This document shows positions 33,194-41,888 of a DNA stretch of 64,000 nt, one piece after another. Both the position numbers and the translations under genes were made by a program. The DNA comes from Hymenobacter gelipurpurascens (GTDB taxonomy: Bacteria; Bacteroidota; Bacteroidia; Cytophagales; Hymenobacteraceae), in assembly GCF_900187375.1 (NCBI RefSeq), contig NZ_FYEW01000003.1, forward strand, positions 397,814 through 461,813. Direction: 5' to 3'. Numbering within the stretch: position 1 is the first letter of the stretch; every line of letters starts with the position of its first letter. The notes beneath the pieces are model-generated. The model did not search any database. It was not told where the DNA came from and was given only the letters and a program-made list of their open reading frames with translations.

Positions 33194-33895
33194 TTACTTG
33201 CTCGGAATCAGGTAGCCCAACGAGAGCTGCAGCGCCGAGTGGCGGGCGTTGGCCAGGTCGCCGTTGAAATAAGAGCCATTGTCGCTTTTCACGAAGTCGC
33301 TGAAGGCGCCGGTGTAGCGCAGGTTAAGGCTCACGCCGTTATCGGCCTGGTAGCCGACGCCGGCTACGTAGCCCAGCTCGCTACGCTTGAAACCGCTGAC
33401 ATCTTTCTTGTCCTGCGACTCAAACACTTCGGGCGTGCCGTTAGGCTGGCGCGTGCGGGTGATTTTGGTTTCGTTGTTGGAGCTCAGCAGGTAGCTGTAC
33501 TGCGGGCCAGCTTCCACAACAAAGCCGCCAGCGTTGATTTTCAGCAGCACCGGCACATCGAGGTAGTTGTAATTTACATTGCCCTCGCGCTTCTCGGTGT
33601 ACCCTACGCCCAGCAGGGTGTTGGTGTACTCGGTGGGCTTATTCTCGAAGCCCTTTTGCGAATACAGAACCTCGGGCTGGATGGAAAAGAACCCGTCGCC
33701 GGTTACGTCGGCATTCAGGATAACACCACCCAGAAAGCCGAATTTATTATTGTAAGTGTTTTCGTTTTTTACGTTACCGGCCAAGTTAGAATAGTTGGCG
33801 CCGGCACGGAGGCCCAGGCGTACGCCCTGAGCGTGAACGGAAGAAGCAGAAGCGGCTGCCAGAAGGGTAGCCAGTACAACAGCAGACTTTTTCAT
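33194..33895 (-). CDS. Outer-membrane beta-barrel protein (porin family), copy 3
   Basis: A 233-residue barrel. The ATG at 33895 gives a proper signal peptide (MKKSAVVLATLLAAASASSVHA); 21 extra in-frame residues upstream are excluded. Signatures: VRLGLRAGANYSNLAGN, FSIQPEVLYSQKGFENK, NYLDVPVLLKINAGGFVVEAGPQYSYLL and GYQADNGVSLNLRYTGAF, ending LSLGYLIPSK. It is close to copy 4, including the near-identical ending, suggesting recent duplication. Confidence 0.9.
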   Translation of the reverse strand: MKKSAVVLATLLAAASASSVHAQGVRLGLRAGANYSNLAGNVKNENTYNNKFGFLGGVILNADVTGDGFFSIQPEVLYSQKGFENKPTEYTNTLLGVGYTEKREGNVNYNYLDVPVLLKINAGGFVVEAGPQYSYLLSSNNETKITRTRQPNGTPEVFESQDKKDVSGFKRSELGYVAGVGYQADNGVSLNLRYTGAFSDFVKSDNGSYFNGDLANARHSALQLSLGYLIPSK

Positions 33896-33981
33896 ACGTG
33901 CAACAGTAGTTGAGTGAGGGAAGAAATGCGCACTGATTACTCCAAAATCGAAAAGCATGCCAAGCTTGTGCTTCGGGCATA

Positions 33982-34017
33982 AAAAAGCCCCATCTGAAGC
34001 ACCAGATGAGGCTTTTT
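33982..34017 (-). terminator. Intrinsic terminator after barrel copy 4
   Basis: Fifteen-base arms (33982-33996, 34003-34017; AAAAAGCCCCATCTG with one G-U pair) and a 6-base loop. The minus strand ends in a T-run. Confidence 0.85.
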
Positions 34018-34034
34018 CTAGGAATTAAGCTGAC

Positions 34035-34706
34035 CTATTTGCCCGGAATCAGGTAGCCTAACGATAACTGAAACACGGAGTTGCGTGCGTTTCTCACGTC
34101 ATTGTCCTGGTAGCCGTCTTTTCCGAAATCAGTGAAGGAGCCGTTGTAGCGCAGGCCTAGCAACAAGCCCATATCCGACTGGTAGCCCAGGCCAGCGGCG
34201 TACCCTATTTCGTTGCGATTCACGTTGTCCAGGTCGCTGGTGCCGCTGCGCTGGGTGGCGGTATTGCCATTTACCGACACCTTCGACTCGTCCTTTACCT
34301 TCAGCAAGTAGCTGTACTGCGGGCCCGCCTCAAAGAAAAGACCGCCAGCGTTTATCTTCAGCAGCACCGGTACATCAATGTAGTTATAGGTCCGGTCGCC
34401 TTCGTATTTGATGGTGTTGTTGCCGATGTTAAACTCATTATCGGCGTATTGGAAGCCTTTCTGAGAGAACAGCACTTCCGGCTGCAACGACAGGAACCCA
34501 TCATCAAGCAGGCCGATATTGAGCATCACCCCTCCATGAAAGCCGAGTTTATTCTCAAACCGATCCTCATCCGTAAGGTCGCCAGATAGGTTAGACAGGT
34601 TGGCACCGCCCTTAATACCCAACCGGATGCCCTGTGCGTGGGCCGAGGAAGAAACGAGGGTAGCGGCAGCTAGCAAGGCTCCGGTTGCAAAAGCTATATT
34701 TTTCAT
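34035..34706 (-). CDS. Outer-membrane beta-barrel protein (porin family), copy 4
   Basis: A 223-residue barrel with signal peptide (MKNIAFATGALLAAATLVSSSAHA). Signatures: IRLGIKGGANLSNLSGD, LSLQPEVLFSQKGFQYA, YIDVPVLLKINAGGLFFEAGPQYSYLL and GYQSDMGLLLGLRYNGSF, ending LSLGYLIPGK. It shares long identical stretches with copy 3. A 20-30 residue loop after strand 4 (DESKVSVNGNTATQRSGTS) differs most and is likely surface-exposed. Confidence 0.9.
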   Translation of the reverse strand: MKNIAFATGALLAAATLVSSSAHAQGIRLGIKGGANLSNLSGDLTDEDRFENKLGFHGGVMLNIGLLDDGFLSLQPEVLFSQKGFQYADNEFNIGNNTIKYEGDRTYNYIDVPVLLKINAGGLFFEAGPQYSYLLKVKDESKVSVNGNTATQRSGTSDLDNVNRNEIGYAAGLGYQSDMGLLLGLRYNGSFTDFGKDGYQDNDVRNARNSVFQLSLGYLIPGK

Positions 34707-34828
34707 AGGAAGGGAAATGGTTAGGGGAAAAGAAATGCACTCTAGGCCAGGGTAACGCTCAAAATAGCGTCCAGCGTATATATCGGAACAGCATTTCCGG
34801 TGTTTCGGCGCTTTTAGTAGAGCATAAA

Positions 34829-34862
34829 AAAAGCTGCCGACCTTTTCAGGTCGGCAGCTTTT
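34829..34862 (-). terminator. Intrinsic terminator after barrel copy 5
   Basis: Perfect 15-base stem (34829-34843 with 34848-34862), AAAAGCTGCCGACCT around TTTC; the minus strand continues into Ts. Confidence 0.9.
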
Positions 34863-34884
34863 CAGGTTTTTCGGATAGGGTGGC

Positions 34885-35631
34885 CTAGCGGCCAGTGGGC
34901 AGCAAATAACCTACCTGCAGCGTGTAGGCATTGTTGAATGCCTTCGACTCGTTTTGGGTGTCCTTGCTATCAATGAGCGAGTTGAAACCGCGGGCGTAGC
35001 GCAGGCCCAGGCTCAAACCGCCATCGGTCATGTAGCCAATGCCGGCCACACCACTGATGTCAAACTGCGCTAGGTCAGACTTGTACGCTTTGTCGCGGCT
35101 TACGCCCGTGTAGTCCTGGAAGCCACTGTTGTCTTCCACCTTATCTTTGTCGCCGTTCGTGTACTTGGTGGTCGTCTGCTGCTTGTTTTTGGAGCCGAAC
35201 AAGTAGCTCACCTGTGGGCCGAGTTCAAAAAACAGTCCATCGGCGTTGATGCGCGCCAGCAGAGGAACATCGATGTAGTGCAGAACACGCTGTTGCTCTA
35301 ACTCTACCTTCGAAACGCCAGCGGGTAGGCCAGTCGAGCGCTCCGATTTAACTTCGTATCCTTTACGGTTATACAACACCTCGGGAGCAAACGAGAAGAA
35401 GCCGTCGCTGCTGAGCGGGATGATAGCACCCACGCCAGCGTTGTAGCCGAGCTTGTAGTCGCCCAGATCGGTGCTATAGTTCGGGCCCGTAATCTGGTCT
35501 ACATTTTTGCCTGAGATATTGGAATACGTAGCGCCACCTTTCAGGCCAATGCGGAAACCGCCGGCATCCTGAGCGTGGGCTACTGAAGCCGCCGACACGA
35601 GAACGAGCGAGAGAGCTGCAAATTTTTTCAT
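34885..35631 (-). CDS. Outer-membrane beta-barrel protein (porin family), copy 5
   Basis: A 248-residue barrel, the longest of the five. The ATG at 35631 (MKKFAALSLVLVSAASVAHA) gives a canonical signal peptide. Signatures: FRIGLKGGATYSNISGK, FSFAPEVLYNRKGYEVK, HYIDVPLLARINADGLFFELGPQVSYLF and GYMTDGGLSLGLRYARGF. It has a longer charged loop (KQQTTTKYTNGDKDKVED). Its TAG stop sits in a GTGGCCTAG motif copy. Confidence 0.9.
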   Translation of the reverse strand: MKKFAALSLVLVSAASVAHAQDAGGFRIGLKGGATYSNISGKNVDQITGPNYSTDLGDYKLGYNAGVGAIIPLSSDGFFSFAPEVLYNRKGYEVKSERSTGLPAGVSKVELEQQRVLHYIDVPLLARINADGLFFELGPQVSYLFGSKNKQQTTTKYTNGDKDKVEDNSGFQDYTGVSRDKAYKSDLAQFDISGVAGIGYMTDGGLSLGLRYARGFNSLIDSKDTQNESKAFNNAYTLQVGYLLPTGR

Positions 35632-35906
35632 ACTAAAAGAGAGGAATTTGAAAGACAATTTCTACACCACTTCACCGACCACTACAGCCACGTTCCTCGT
35701 GGTTTTCAGGGAGTCATAGCGTAAAGCGGTAGGCCAGGGTTGCGGATTAGCACGCATTTTATTCAGATTTAAACCTGCGGTAACACGCTCGTTTCCGGCA
35801 AACCACAACAGCAGTAGGCTCTTACAAACTTCCTGTTTAGCGTAGGTTTCCGATGGCGCGTCGGGTGGGTTTCGCTATTTTTGAGCGGCTTGCCAGTTGG
35901 TTTTCT

Positions 35907-37025
35907 ATGATGATTCGATACAAAGTGCTCTTGAGTAGCCTACTGCTCGGGGGGAGCATAAGCCAAAGTTGGGGGCAAGCCGGAAAGCCTGCTGAGCCCG
36001 CTGGCCCGTTGGTGATTGGGGCGTATGGCCTGGGCAGTTTTGTGGTGGCGCATACGCCTTCCGTCAAGCACCTTTCGGTGTCGCATCCTACGGGCGTAGA
36101 GCTGAATGTGCAGCGGCAAACGAATGGCTCGGCGCCCTGGCACGCCTGGTACCGCTACCCCAAAATCGGCTTCGCCCTTACCTACTACGACTACCATAAC
36201 CCGGTGCTAGGCCAGTCGTATGCGGCCGGCGTGTACATCAATAAGTCGTTTTGGCGTACGCGGCGGCAGGAGCTCAACTTCCGCATCGGAACGGGTGTGG
36301 GCTACTTCCCACAGGCCTACGACCGGGAAACTAACCACAAAAATACCATCGTCAGCTCCCGGCTGAACGCCACCATCCAGACCCGCCTGGAGTACGATGT
36401 GGCGCTTTCTGAGCGCGTAGGCCTGTTGCTGGGCCTGGGCCTGAACCATTACTCCAACGGGGCTACCTCCAAGCCTAATTTCGGCATCAACCTACCCACG
36501 GTACTGCTGGGCCTCAACTACCATCAGCAGCGGCCCTTCTCGCCGCTGCCCATCGGCGAAGCTGCCCTCATGCCGCCCGATGTGGGCCGCAGCTTTCTGG
36601 AGATAAGTACTACCGCCGGCGTAAAGCAGCTGGACGTGCAAAACAGTCAGAAGTATTGGGTGAACTCCGTGACGGTAGCTGCCGGGCGCCGCGTAAACCG
36701 GAAAAGCAACCTCGTAGTAGGCCTGGAAGGCTTTTATGACCGTAGTCTGGCCGCCGAGCTGCGTGATACTGCCCGCACCACCGACAACCTGCCCGATGTG
36801 AAAAAAGCCGGCGTGTACCTGGGCCACGAGCTGTTGTTTGGCCGGCTGGCCTTCGTCTCGCACCTGGGGTTTTACGTCTACAATCCCTACAAATCCAACA
36901 AGTTCTACTACGAGCGGCTGGGCCTGAAATACTTCTTCACGGAGCGCTTTTTCGGCAATATTGATCTGAAAGTACACCGCGGTGCCGCCGATGTAGTGGA
37001 GTGCCGACTGGGCATGCGGCTGTAG
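35907..37025 (+). CDS. Acyloxyacyl hydrolase / PagL-type lipid A deacylase
   Basis: A 372-residue exported protein; the ATG at 35907 starts a signal peptide (MMIRYKVLLSSLLLGGSISQSWG). The central LGLGLNHYSNGATSKPNFGINLP carries the His-x-Ser pair of the PagL active site (HYSN) in a beta-barrel context. PagL removes the 3-O acyl chain of lipid A in the outer membrane. The protein is longer than enterobacterial PagL, as is usual for Bacteroidota members. It is divergent from the barrel array and may share its regulatory region. Confidence 0.82.
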   Translation: MMIRYKVLLSSLLLGGSISQSWGQAGKPAEPAGPLVIGAYGLGSFVVAHTPSVKHLSVSHPTGVELNVQRQTNGSAPWHAWYRYPKIGFALTYYDYHNPVLGQSYAAGVYINKSFWRTRRQELNFRIGTGVGYFPQAYDRETNHKNTIVSSRLNATIQTRLEYDVALSERVGLLLGLGLNHYSNGATSKPNFGINLPTVLLGLNYHQQRPFSPLPIGEAALMPPDVGRSFLEISTTAGVKQLDVQNSQKYWVNSVTVAAGRRVNRKSNLVVGLEGFYDRSLAAELRDTARTTDNLPDVKKAGVYLGHELLFGRLAFVSHLGFYVYNPYKSNKFYYERLGLKYFFTERFFGNIDLKVHRGAADVVECRLGMRL

Positions 37026-37156
37026 CGCAGCTTCGCTTCAGACATCGAATTCTGCAGTTCAGCGCCGCTTTTCGGGAGCTGGGTAAGATGTAATGGGCGC
37101 ACTGCTGCCGGGCGGTGATATTGCCTCATCATTCATCCTCTCCATCGGCTTTCTAT

Positions 37157-37831
37157 ATGGAAACCTTCCTGCTCCTGAACCGCTGGCTGCATATTGCCGC
37201 CGGTTTCACCGGATTCTTTGTAGCCCCCGTGGCGCTAGCGGTACGGAAAGGCGGAACGGCTCATCGGTTGTGGGGCCGGGTATTCTTCTGGTCGATGCTG
37301 GTAGCTGGTAGCACGGCTATTGTTTCGGCAAGCCTGCAGGGACTGACGTTTCTGCTGCTTACCGGCATTTTTAGCCTCTATCTGGCACAGTTTGGCTACC
37401 GCTCCCTGCAGCATAAGCGCATGGGGGAGGGCCAGCAGCCTGCCTTCTACGATTGGGCGAGTGGCCTACTTGGCCTAATCATCTTTCTCGGAACAGTGGC
37501 CTACGGAGTGCTGCACCGCCCCTTCAACCCGGTGCCTCTGGTATTCGGTGGTATTGGCGTCATGACGACGGTCCGGCAGCTGCTGGCTTTCCGCCGACCC
37601 GGCGCCTGGCCAGCGGGCCAATGGCTGCGCAATCATATTTCCGGCTTTGTGGGCTCCTACATTGCCGCCGTATCGGCCTTCTCGGCCACCAGCCTGAAGT
37701 TCATTCCGTTTCCAATCAACTTCCTGTGGCCTACCGCCGTGTTGGTGCCTTTGCTGATCTGGCTACAGCGGCGCTACGTGCCCACTAGGGGCAGCAGTTC
37801 TGCGCTGGCGGCTGTTAGTGTCAGTAAATAG
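37157..37831 (+). CDS. Membrane protein, DUF2306-like
   Basis: A 224-residue protein with about six or seven membrane segments, from the ATG at 37157 (METFLLLNRWLHIAAGFTGFFVAPVAL). The first segment has a histidine followed by GFTGFF, and KGGTAHRLWGRVFFW follows, as in DUF2306-type integral membrane proteins. Function unknown. A GTTAG hairpin lies in the short gap before convergent pyrD. Confidence 0.65.
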   Translation: METFLLLNRWLHIAAGFTGFFVAPVALAVRKGGTAHRLWGRVFFWSMLVAGSTAIVSASLQGLTFLLLTGIFSLYLAQFGYRSLQHKRMGEGQQPAFYDWASGLLGLIIFLGTVAYGVLHRPFNPVPLVFGGIGVMTTVRQLLAFRRPGAWPAGQWLRNHISGFVGSYIAAVSAFSATSLKFIPFPINFLWPTAVLVPLLIWLQRRYVPTRGSSSALAAVSVSK

Positions 37832-37867
37832 GCAAAGGTCTCTAACGTAAAAGTTAGCAGGAACTTA

Positions 37868-38899
37868 TCAGGCGCTAACCAGTGCCTGGTTGATGCGCTT
37901 GACCAAGCCAGGACCTTCATAAATAAAGCCCGTGTAGAGCTGAATCAGGGAGGCGCCTGCTGCCAGTTTCTCCTGTGCATCCTGAGGCGAATGAATACCG
38001 CCAACCCCAATAATAGGTAGCTGCCCGGAGCTGTGCCGATGCAGGTAGCGGATTACTTCGGTGGCTCGCTGCCGCAGTGGTTTGCCGCTAAGCCCACCGG
38101 CTCCCAGCGCGGCTACTTGCCCGGCCGGTGTCAGCAATCCGTCGCGGCTGATGGTAGTATTGGTGGCTACTAGGCCACTCAGGTTGGTTTCGCGGGCGAT
38201 GAGCAGGATGTCGTCGAGCTGGCCATCCGTTAGGTCGGGGGCTATTTTGAGGAGCAGTGGCCTAGGCGTGGGCAACGACTGGTTACGCTCCTGCACTTGT
38301 TGCAATAGCTGAATCAGGGGTTCGCGCTCCTGCAGCTGGCGCAAATTAGGCGTGTTCGGCGACGATACATTCACCACAAAGTAGTCCACCACCTCATGCA
38401 GGGCTTCTACGCAGGCCACGTAGTCGTGGGCCGCTAGCTCATTAGGCGTATCCTTGTTCTTGCCGATGTTACCGCCAATCAGCATATCGGAGCGGCGGTG
38501 ACGCAGGCGGGCAGCAGCTGCCGTCGCGCCCTCGTTATTAAAGCCCATTCGGTTGATGAGGGCCTCATCGGTGGGCAGCCGGAACAAGCGCGGTGTCGGG
38601 TTTCCCGGCTGTGGCCGCGGAGTCACCGTCCCGATTTCCACAAACCCAAAGCCCAGCGCAGCCAGCTCATCCGTCAGCACAGCGTTCTTGTCAAAGCCCG
38701 CCGCCAGGCCCACCGGATTCCGGAAAGTCAGCCCAAATACCTCCCGTTCCAGGCCAGAGTCGCGAAAATCGTAGAGCCCCCGTAGCAGCGCCGTAGCACC
38801 CGGCATCCGGCTCATCCGTTTCAGGTTATCAAATACCAGATGATGAGCCCGCTCGGCGTCGAGCTGGAAAAAAAGAGGTTTCAGCAGAGCTTTGTACAT
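37868..38899 (-). CDS. pyrD: Dihydroorotate dehydrogenase, quinone-linked (class 2)
   Basis: A 343-residue FMN enzyme oxidising dihydroorotate to orotate in pyrimidine synthesis at the membrane. Class 2 features: an N-terminal membrane-associating helix (about 1-40), [47 protein letters not shown], and the catalytic serine region [15 protein letters not shown]-binding [11 protein letters not shown] and [11 protein letters not shown] close the barrel. A CATCTTTG box lies only eight bases before the ATG, implying a very short leader. Confidence 0.97.
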   Translation of the reverse strand: MYKALLKPLFFQLDAERAHHLVFDNLKRMSRMPGATALLRGLYDFRDSGLEREVFGLTFRNPVGLAAGFDKNAVLTDELAALGFGFVEIGTVTPRPQPGNPTPRLFRLPTDEALINRMGFNNEGATAAAARLRHRRSDMLIGGNIGKNKDTPNELAAHDYVACVEALHEVVDYFVVNVSSPNTPNLRQLQEREPLIQLLQQVQERNQSLPTPRPLLLKIAPDLTDGQLDDILLIARETNLSGLVATNTTISRDGLLTPAGQVAALGAGGLSGKPLRQRATEVIRYLHRHSSGQLPIIGVGGIHSPQDAQEKLAAGASLIQLYTGFIYEGPGLVKRINQALVSA

Positions 38900-38914
38900 G
38901 GCCCTGCAAAGATG

Positions 38915-39000
38915 GTGAAATTGTGAGATGGTGAGTTGGACGTGCTAATTGCGCAATTGGCGCAGTCTAGGCCAGTAGAACGTCCATCTCACAATTTCAC
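38915..39000. repeat. Inverted repeat between pyrD and yifB
   Basis: Perfect 17-base arms (38915-38931 and 38984-39000; GTGAAATTGTGAGATGG). The spacer contains the palindrome AATTGCGCAATT and TAGGCCAGT. It abuts the putative pyrD -7 box and lies just after the yifB stop, so it may be both terminator and upstream boundary. The arm sequence is unlike the CATCCTGAG family. Confidence 0.75.
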
Positions 39001-39003
39001 CTC

Positions 39004-40542
39004 CTATCCCGCCCAGCCTTCGCGGTCGAGGCTGCGGTACTGGATAGCTTCGGCCAGGTGCTCTATTCGGATGTCGTCGGTGCCAGCTAGGTCGGCAATG
39101 GTGCGCGCTACTTTCAGAATACGGTCGTAGGCGCGGGCTGATAGGCCTAGGCGCTCCATGGCGGTCTTGAGCAGCGTGTGGCCAGCCTGGTTGATGCGAC
39201 AAATATCCTTCACCATCTGAGAAGGCATCATGGCGTTGGAATGGATATCCGGAAACTCCCGAAACCGCTCGGCCTGGCGCTGCCGGGCACCTTCCACCCG
39301 CTGCTGAATATCTTGGCTGGTTTCGGAGCGGCGCGTTTCCGTCATCTGGTCGAACGTGACGGGCGTTACTTCCACGTGCAGATCAATTCGGTCCAGCAGG
39401 GGGCCACTCACCTTATTGAGGTAGCGCTGCACCACACCGGGGCCGCACACGCATTCCTTCTCGGGGTGGTTGTAGTAGCCGCAAGGGCAGGGGTTCATGC
39501 TGGCTATGAGCATGAAGTTTGCCGGAAAGTCGATGCTGAGCTTAGCCCGCGAAATGGTCACGCGGCGTTCTTCCAAGGGCTGCCGCATTACTTCCAGCAC
39601 GGTGCGCTTAAACTCCGGCAGCTCATCCAGAAACAGCACACCGTTGTGCGCCAAGGAAATCTCGCCCGGCTGCGGGTTGCCGCCGCCACCTACCAGCGCC
39701 ACATCCGAAATAGTATGGTGCGGACTTCTAAAAGGTCTTGAGTTCAGCAACGAGCTGTTTGTGCCCAGCTTGCCCGCTACCGAGTGAATTTTCGTGGTTT
39801 CCAGCGCTTCCTGCATGTTCAGGGCCGGCAAAATACTGGGCAGCCGTTTGGCCAGCATCGTTTTGCCGGCACCCGGAGGGCCCACCATTATTACGTTGTG
39901 TCCGCCCGCCGCTGCTATTTCCAGGGCACGCTTAATGTTTTCCTGGCCTTGCACATCCGCAAAGTCGGCGGCGTACTGGTTGGCGGTGTTCTGAAATACG
40001 TCGCGCGTGTCAATTACCAGCGGCTCTATGTGCTGGCGTCCTTCCAGAAAGTCTACAGCTTCCTGCATCGTCTCGACAGGAATAATGTCGAGGTTATTGA
40101 CAATAGCGGCTTCCAGCGCATTCTCTTTGGGCAGAATAAAGCCTTTGAAGCCTTCCTTGCGGGCCTGAATAGCAATGGGTAATACGCCCCGAATAGGCCG
40201 TAATGCCCCATCAAGGGCCAGTTCGCCCATCACCACATACTGGCCTAGTAGCTCCGTATTGAGTTGCTGCGAGGCATGCAGAATGCCCAGCGCAATGGGC
40301 AAGTCGTAGGAGGAACCTTCCTTGCGGATATCGGCGGGCGCCATATTCACCACCACTTTGGTGCGAGGCATGCGGTAATTCTTAAACTTGAGCGCAGCCT
40401 CCACCCGTTGCTGGCTCTCCTTAATAGCATTATCAGGCAGGCCCACCACAAAAAAGCCTGTTCCTTGCGATACAACTACTTCAATGGTAATAGTATAAGC
40501 ATTAACTCCTTGCACGGAAGAGCCGAAGGTTTTAGTAAGCAT
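39004..40542 (-). CDS. YifB-family Mg-chelatase-like AAA ATPase
   Basis: A 512-residue ComM/YifB protein. Order: N-terminal S5-fold/Lon-like domain (about 1-165, GLPDNAIKESQQRVEAALKFKNYRMP), a magnesium-chelatase AAA core (about 190-395) with Walker A GPPGAGKTML and Walker B VLFLDELPEF, a zinc-finger-like CPCGYYNHPEKECVCG, and a C-terminal Mg_chelatase_C domain (about 405-505). ComM is a hexameric helicase that promotes branch migration during natural transformation. Upstream is a CAAAGATA box (minus-strand TATCTTTG) at 40587-40594. Confidence 0.95.
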   Translation of the reverse strand: MLTKTFGSSVQGVNAYTITIEVVVSQGTGFFVVGLPDNAIKESQQRVEAALKFKNYRMPRTKVVVNMAPADIRKEGSSYDLPIALGILHASQQLNTELLGQYVVMGELALDGALRPIRGVLPIAIQARKEGFKGFILPKENALEAAIVNNLDIIPVETMQEAVDFLEGRQHIEPLVIDTRDVFQNTANQYAADFADVQGQENIKRALEIAAAGGHNVIMVGPPGAGKTMLAKRLPSILPALNMQEALETTKIHSVAGKLGTNSSLLNSRPFRSPHHTISDVALVGGGGNPQPGEISLAHNGVLFLDELPEFKRTVLEVMRQPLEERRVTISRAKLSIDFPANFMLIASMNPCPCGYYNHPEKECVCGPGVVQRYLNKVSGPLLDRIDLHVEVTPVTFDQMTETRRSETSQDIQQRVEGARQRQAERFREFPDIHSNAMMPSQMVKDICRINQAGHTLLKTAMERLGLSARAYDRILKVARTIADLAGTDDIRIEHLAEAIQYRSLDREGWAG

Positions 40543-40633
40543 ATATCAAAAAATACAGCTGAACAGTAATAGGAAAATTTCGAGTACAAAGATACCGCGT
40601 CACCCATAAATCTAGGCCACTCTTCGCCTAACG

Positions 40634-40698
40634 AAAAGGCGTATTGATCGGGGAAAAGCCAGCTTACACCTTGCTCCTCCCCAATCAATACGCCTTTT
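40634..40698 (-). terminator. Intrinsic terminator between gmhA and yifB
   Basis: Arms of 21 bases (40634-40654 and 40678-40698) with one mismatch; the outer AAAAGGCGTATTGAT pairs perfectly. It ends transcription coming from gmhA. Confidence 0.8.
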
Positions 40699-40718
40699 GC
40701 ACTCTCAGTACCGTGGTA

Positions 40719-41303
40719 TTATTTTACCAGTTGCTCAATCAGCATGATCATGATGTGAATGGCCTTAATGTGGACTTCCTGGATACGATCGGCGTAGCCC
40801 ATATGAGACACCCGGATCTCTACGTCGCTGATATGGGCCAGTTTGCCACCGTCTTTACCCGTCAGGCTCACCACTTTCATGCCGGCTTCCTTTGCTGCTT
40901 CGGCGGCCAAGAGGACGTTAGGCGAGTTGCCGCTGGTGCTGATGGCGAGCAATACGTCACCGGGGCGGCCTAGCGCCTCCACATAGCGGCTGAACACGTA
41001 GTCGTAACCGAAATCGTTGGCTACGCAGCTCATGTGAGATGCTTCGGTGAGGGCAATGGCGGCCAGGGCGCGGCGGTTCTGGCGGTAGCGGCCCGTGAGT
41101 TCCTCCGCAAAATGCTGGGCATCGCAGAGGCTGCCGCCGTTGCCGCAGGTCAGCACTTTACCGCCTTCATCAAGCGCACCGGCTATCAGGCGCGCGGCTT
41201 GCTCAATTGCCTGCAGGTTGGCAGGGTCTTGCAGAAATCGGTCGAGGACGGCGCGGGCTTCGGTCAGCTCGGCCTGAACGAGGTTGGTAAGCAGTTCGGA
41301 CAC
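40719..41303 (-). CDS. gmhA: Sedoheptulose-7-phosphate isomerase
   Basis: A 194-residue SIS-domain isomerase making heptose 7-phosphate for LPS core or S-layer glycans. Motifs: [34 protein letters not shown] with zinc/active-site residues, [15 protein letters not shown] (phosphate loop) and [25 protein letters not shown], typical of GmhA. A hypothetical membrane-protein gene precedes it by only 15 bases, so the two are likely cotranscribed. Confidence 0.92.
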   Translation of the reverse strand: MSELLTNLVQAELTEARAVLDRFLQDPANLQAIEQAARLIAGALDEGGKVLTCGNGGSLCDAQHFAEELTGRYRQNRRALAAIALTEASHMSCVANDFGYDYVFSRYVEALGRPGDVLLAISTSGNSPNVLLAAEAAKEAGMKVVSLTGKDGGKLAHISDVEIRVSHMGYADRIQEVHIKAIHIMIMLIEQLVK

Positions 41304-41318
41304 GGGTAGAAAAGAATG

Positions 41319-41735
41319 CTAGGCCAGGGGCTGGCCCGAAGAATCGTAGGGGGTAGAAGAAGGGGCCGTGGGCGTGGAGGGCGGCACGTAGCCTTCGGGA
41401 ATGGTGGTGACGCCGGTACGCGGGGCGGCGCCGGGCATGCGCTCTGTGAGGCGCTGCTGTTCCATCTGCTGGTCGTAAAGGCGGGCTTTCAGCTCATTGA
41501 TCTTGCCTTCGCGCGCCGTAATGTCGCGCCGCAGCATGGTGCTGTCCAGGTTCTCCGTAATCAACTGCAGGCCTAGCAAGATGATGGCCGTAATGAACAG
41601 GCCGAAAAACAACGATTCCGGCGAGCCAGCCATGTTCGAGAAGGAATTTCGTACGGCTGGGCTGAGCAGGATCAATAGGCCTAGCAGCAGAAATACCATT
41701 ACCAGAATGGTTATCAAACGTTTGATTGCAAGCAT
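41319..41735 (-). CDS. Small membrane protein with coiled coil
   Basis: A 138-residue protein: two membrane helices (about 5-27 and 43-60), then a helical, charged stretch (LRRDITAREGKINELKARLYDQQMEQQRLTE) likely to be a coiled coil, and a proline-, serine- and threonine-rich tail. This layout resembles LapA-type envelope proteins, but no family can be named. It lies 15 bases upstream of gmhA. Its TAG stop is in TAGGCCAGG. Confidence 0.6.
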   Translation of the reverse strand: MLAIKRLITILVMVFLLLGLLILLSPAVRNSFSNMAGSPESLFFGLFITAIILLGLQLITENLDSTMLRRDITAREGKINELKARLYDQQMEQQRLTERMPGAAPRTGVTTIPEGYVPPSTPTAPSSTPYDSSGQPLA

Positions 41736-41888
41736 GGATTTCAGAAGCTAAGAGGGGAAAACAAAGCGTATAGTACGCAGAAGCAGGGTTGGCGGACTAA
41801 ATATAGTGTTTTGCCAGTCTAATACGCTTTTGCTACTGTTCAGCTTTCTGCCGTTGCACTAAGCTGGGAGCCCTAGTATAGGCTAGGC

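Noticed and set aside
31638..35631. Barrel array as one operon
   Set aside because: Individual hairpins follow copies 3, 4 and 5, so at least those are likely single transcripts; copies 1 and 2 may be joined.
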